NCBI RefSeq assembly: GCF_023195895.1 | Contig: NZ_JALPRK010000005.1 | Location: 1 to 64,000, forward strand | Reading direction: 5' to 3' | Length of the DNA: 64,000 nucleotides | DNA from: Paenibacillus mellifer | GTDB lineage: Bacteria; Bacillota; Bacilli; Paenibacillales; Paenibacillaceae | Shown here: positions 63,782-64,000 of the stretch, piece by piece | Position numbering within the stretch: the stretch's first letter is position 1 | Layout of the letters: every line of letters begins with the position of its first letter | The notes under the pieces: generated by a model | Told to the model about the DNA's origin: nothing | Seen by the model: only the letters and a program-made list of their open reading frames with translations | Database searches by the model: none | Made by a program: the position numbers and the translations under genes

Positions 63782-64000
63782 ATGAGCATACGGGATATGA
63801 TCGAAGGCAAAAAACAGTGGAGAGCGCATGTGGCGCGCGTCAAAGCGCTCCCGCAGGATTATCAAGTGGTGTATAAAGAGATTCAAAAATATCTCTTTAA
63901 GGTCGGCCCTGTGGAACTAGCCGAAGGGACGGGGCTGCTCTCGGGAATCGTCGATCTGTTTGAAGAAGGTGCAGCCTCGGGAAAAGGCGTGCTCGATGTG
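63782..64000 (+). CDS. Second DUF1048-family protein (runs off the window)
   Basis: 73 codons visible from ATG 63782 (preceded by AGGAGGG). The segment LPQDYQVVYKEIQKYLF near residue 24 and LLSGIVDLFEEGAASGKGV match the preceding DUF1048 protein, so this is a tandem paralogue. The C-terminus lies beyond position 64000. Confidence 0.8.
   Translation, partial: MSIRDMIEGKKQWRAHVARVKALPQDYQVVYKEIQKYLFKVGPVELAEGTGLLSGIVDLFEEGAASGKGVLDV

Overview
This 64-kb window comes from a spore-forming, low-to-mid GC Gram-positive chromosome, most likely a Paenibacillus or close relative. The evidence is the gene order ppc, sigW-rsiW, cdaA-cdaR-glmM-glmS, a gerA-gerB-gerC germinant receptor operon, an S-layer-homology (SLH) surface protein, and Firmicutes-type ribosome binding sites.

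Layout. Positions 1-900 hold ten tRNA genes in one direction, closed by a terminator. Positions 1.2-12.05 kb are core chromosome: PEP carboxylase, the SigW envelope-stress sigma factor with its membrane anti-sigma factor, the c-di-AMP cyclase with its regulator, and the two amino-sugar enzymes GlmM and GlmS. A glmS ribozyme precedes glmS. Positions 12.07-54.37 kb are one AT-rich island that I read as a Tn7-like transposon inserted exactly 24 bp after the glmS stop codon, the classical attTn7 position. Its glmS-proximal end carries six tandem copies of a GTTGTGTACT-type site every 20-22 bp. Its far end carries two inverted copies, and both outer ends share the block ATTTGGTATTA. Positions 54.4-64 kb return to GC-rich chromosome: an alpha-L-fucosidase, the SLH protein, a ger operon with a broken gerB, and a PadR/DUF1048 operon running off the window.

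Transposition genes (39.3-48.7 kb) are tnsA, tnsB, a small TnsB-core paralogue that appears to have lost its catalytic residues, tnsC, and two different tniQ/tnsD genes. A divergent XRE regulator sits upstream, next to a separate small gene resembling only the C-terminal barrel of TnsB. No tnsE was seen.

The rest of the island looks like defence cargo: a 1875-residue GHKL ATPase fused to a DUF3883 domain, preceded by an RNase H-like gene and a gene of unknown function; a phosphorothioation-type sspBCD plus dptFGH (SspFGH-type) system without its own cysteine desulfurase; an orphan PD-(D/E)XK-like nuclease; a probable Kiwa pair; and a DarT-like toxin fused to an HD domain paired with a macro-domain protein fused to a DprA-like domain. 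The element therefore looks like a mobile defence island parked at the safe site behind glmS.

The most unusual items are the split TnsB relatives, the DarT-HD / macro-DprA pair, the DUF3883 cluster, and the long cargo between the glmS-proximal end and tnsA. Family assignments come from reading motifs; no database search was possible.
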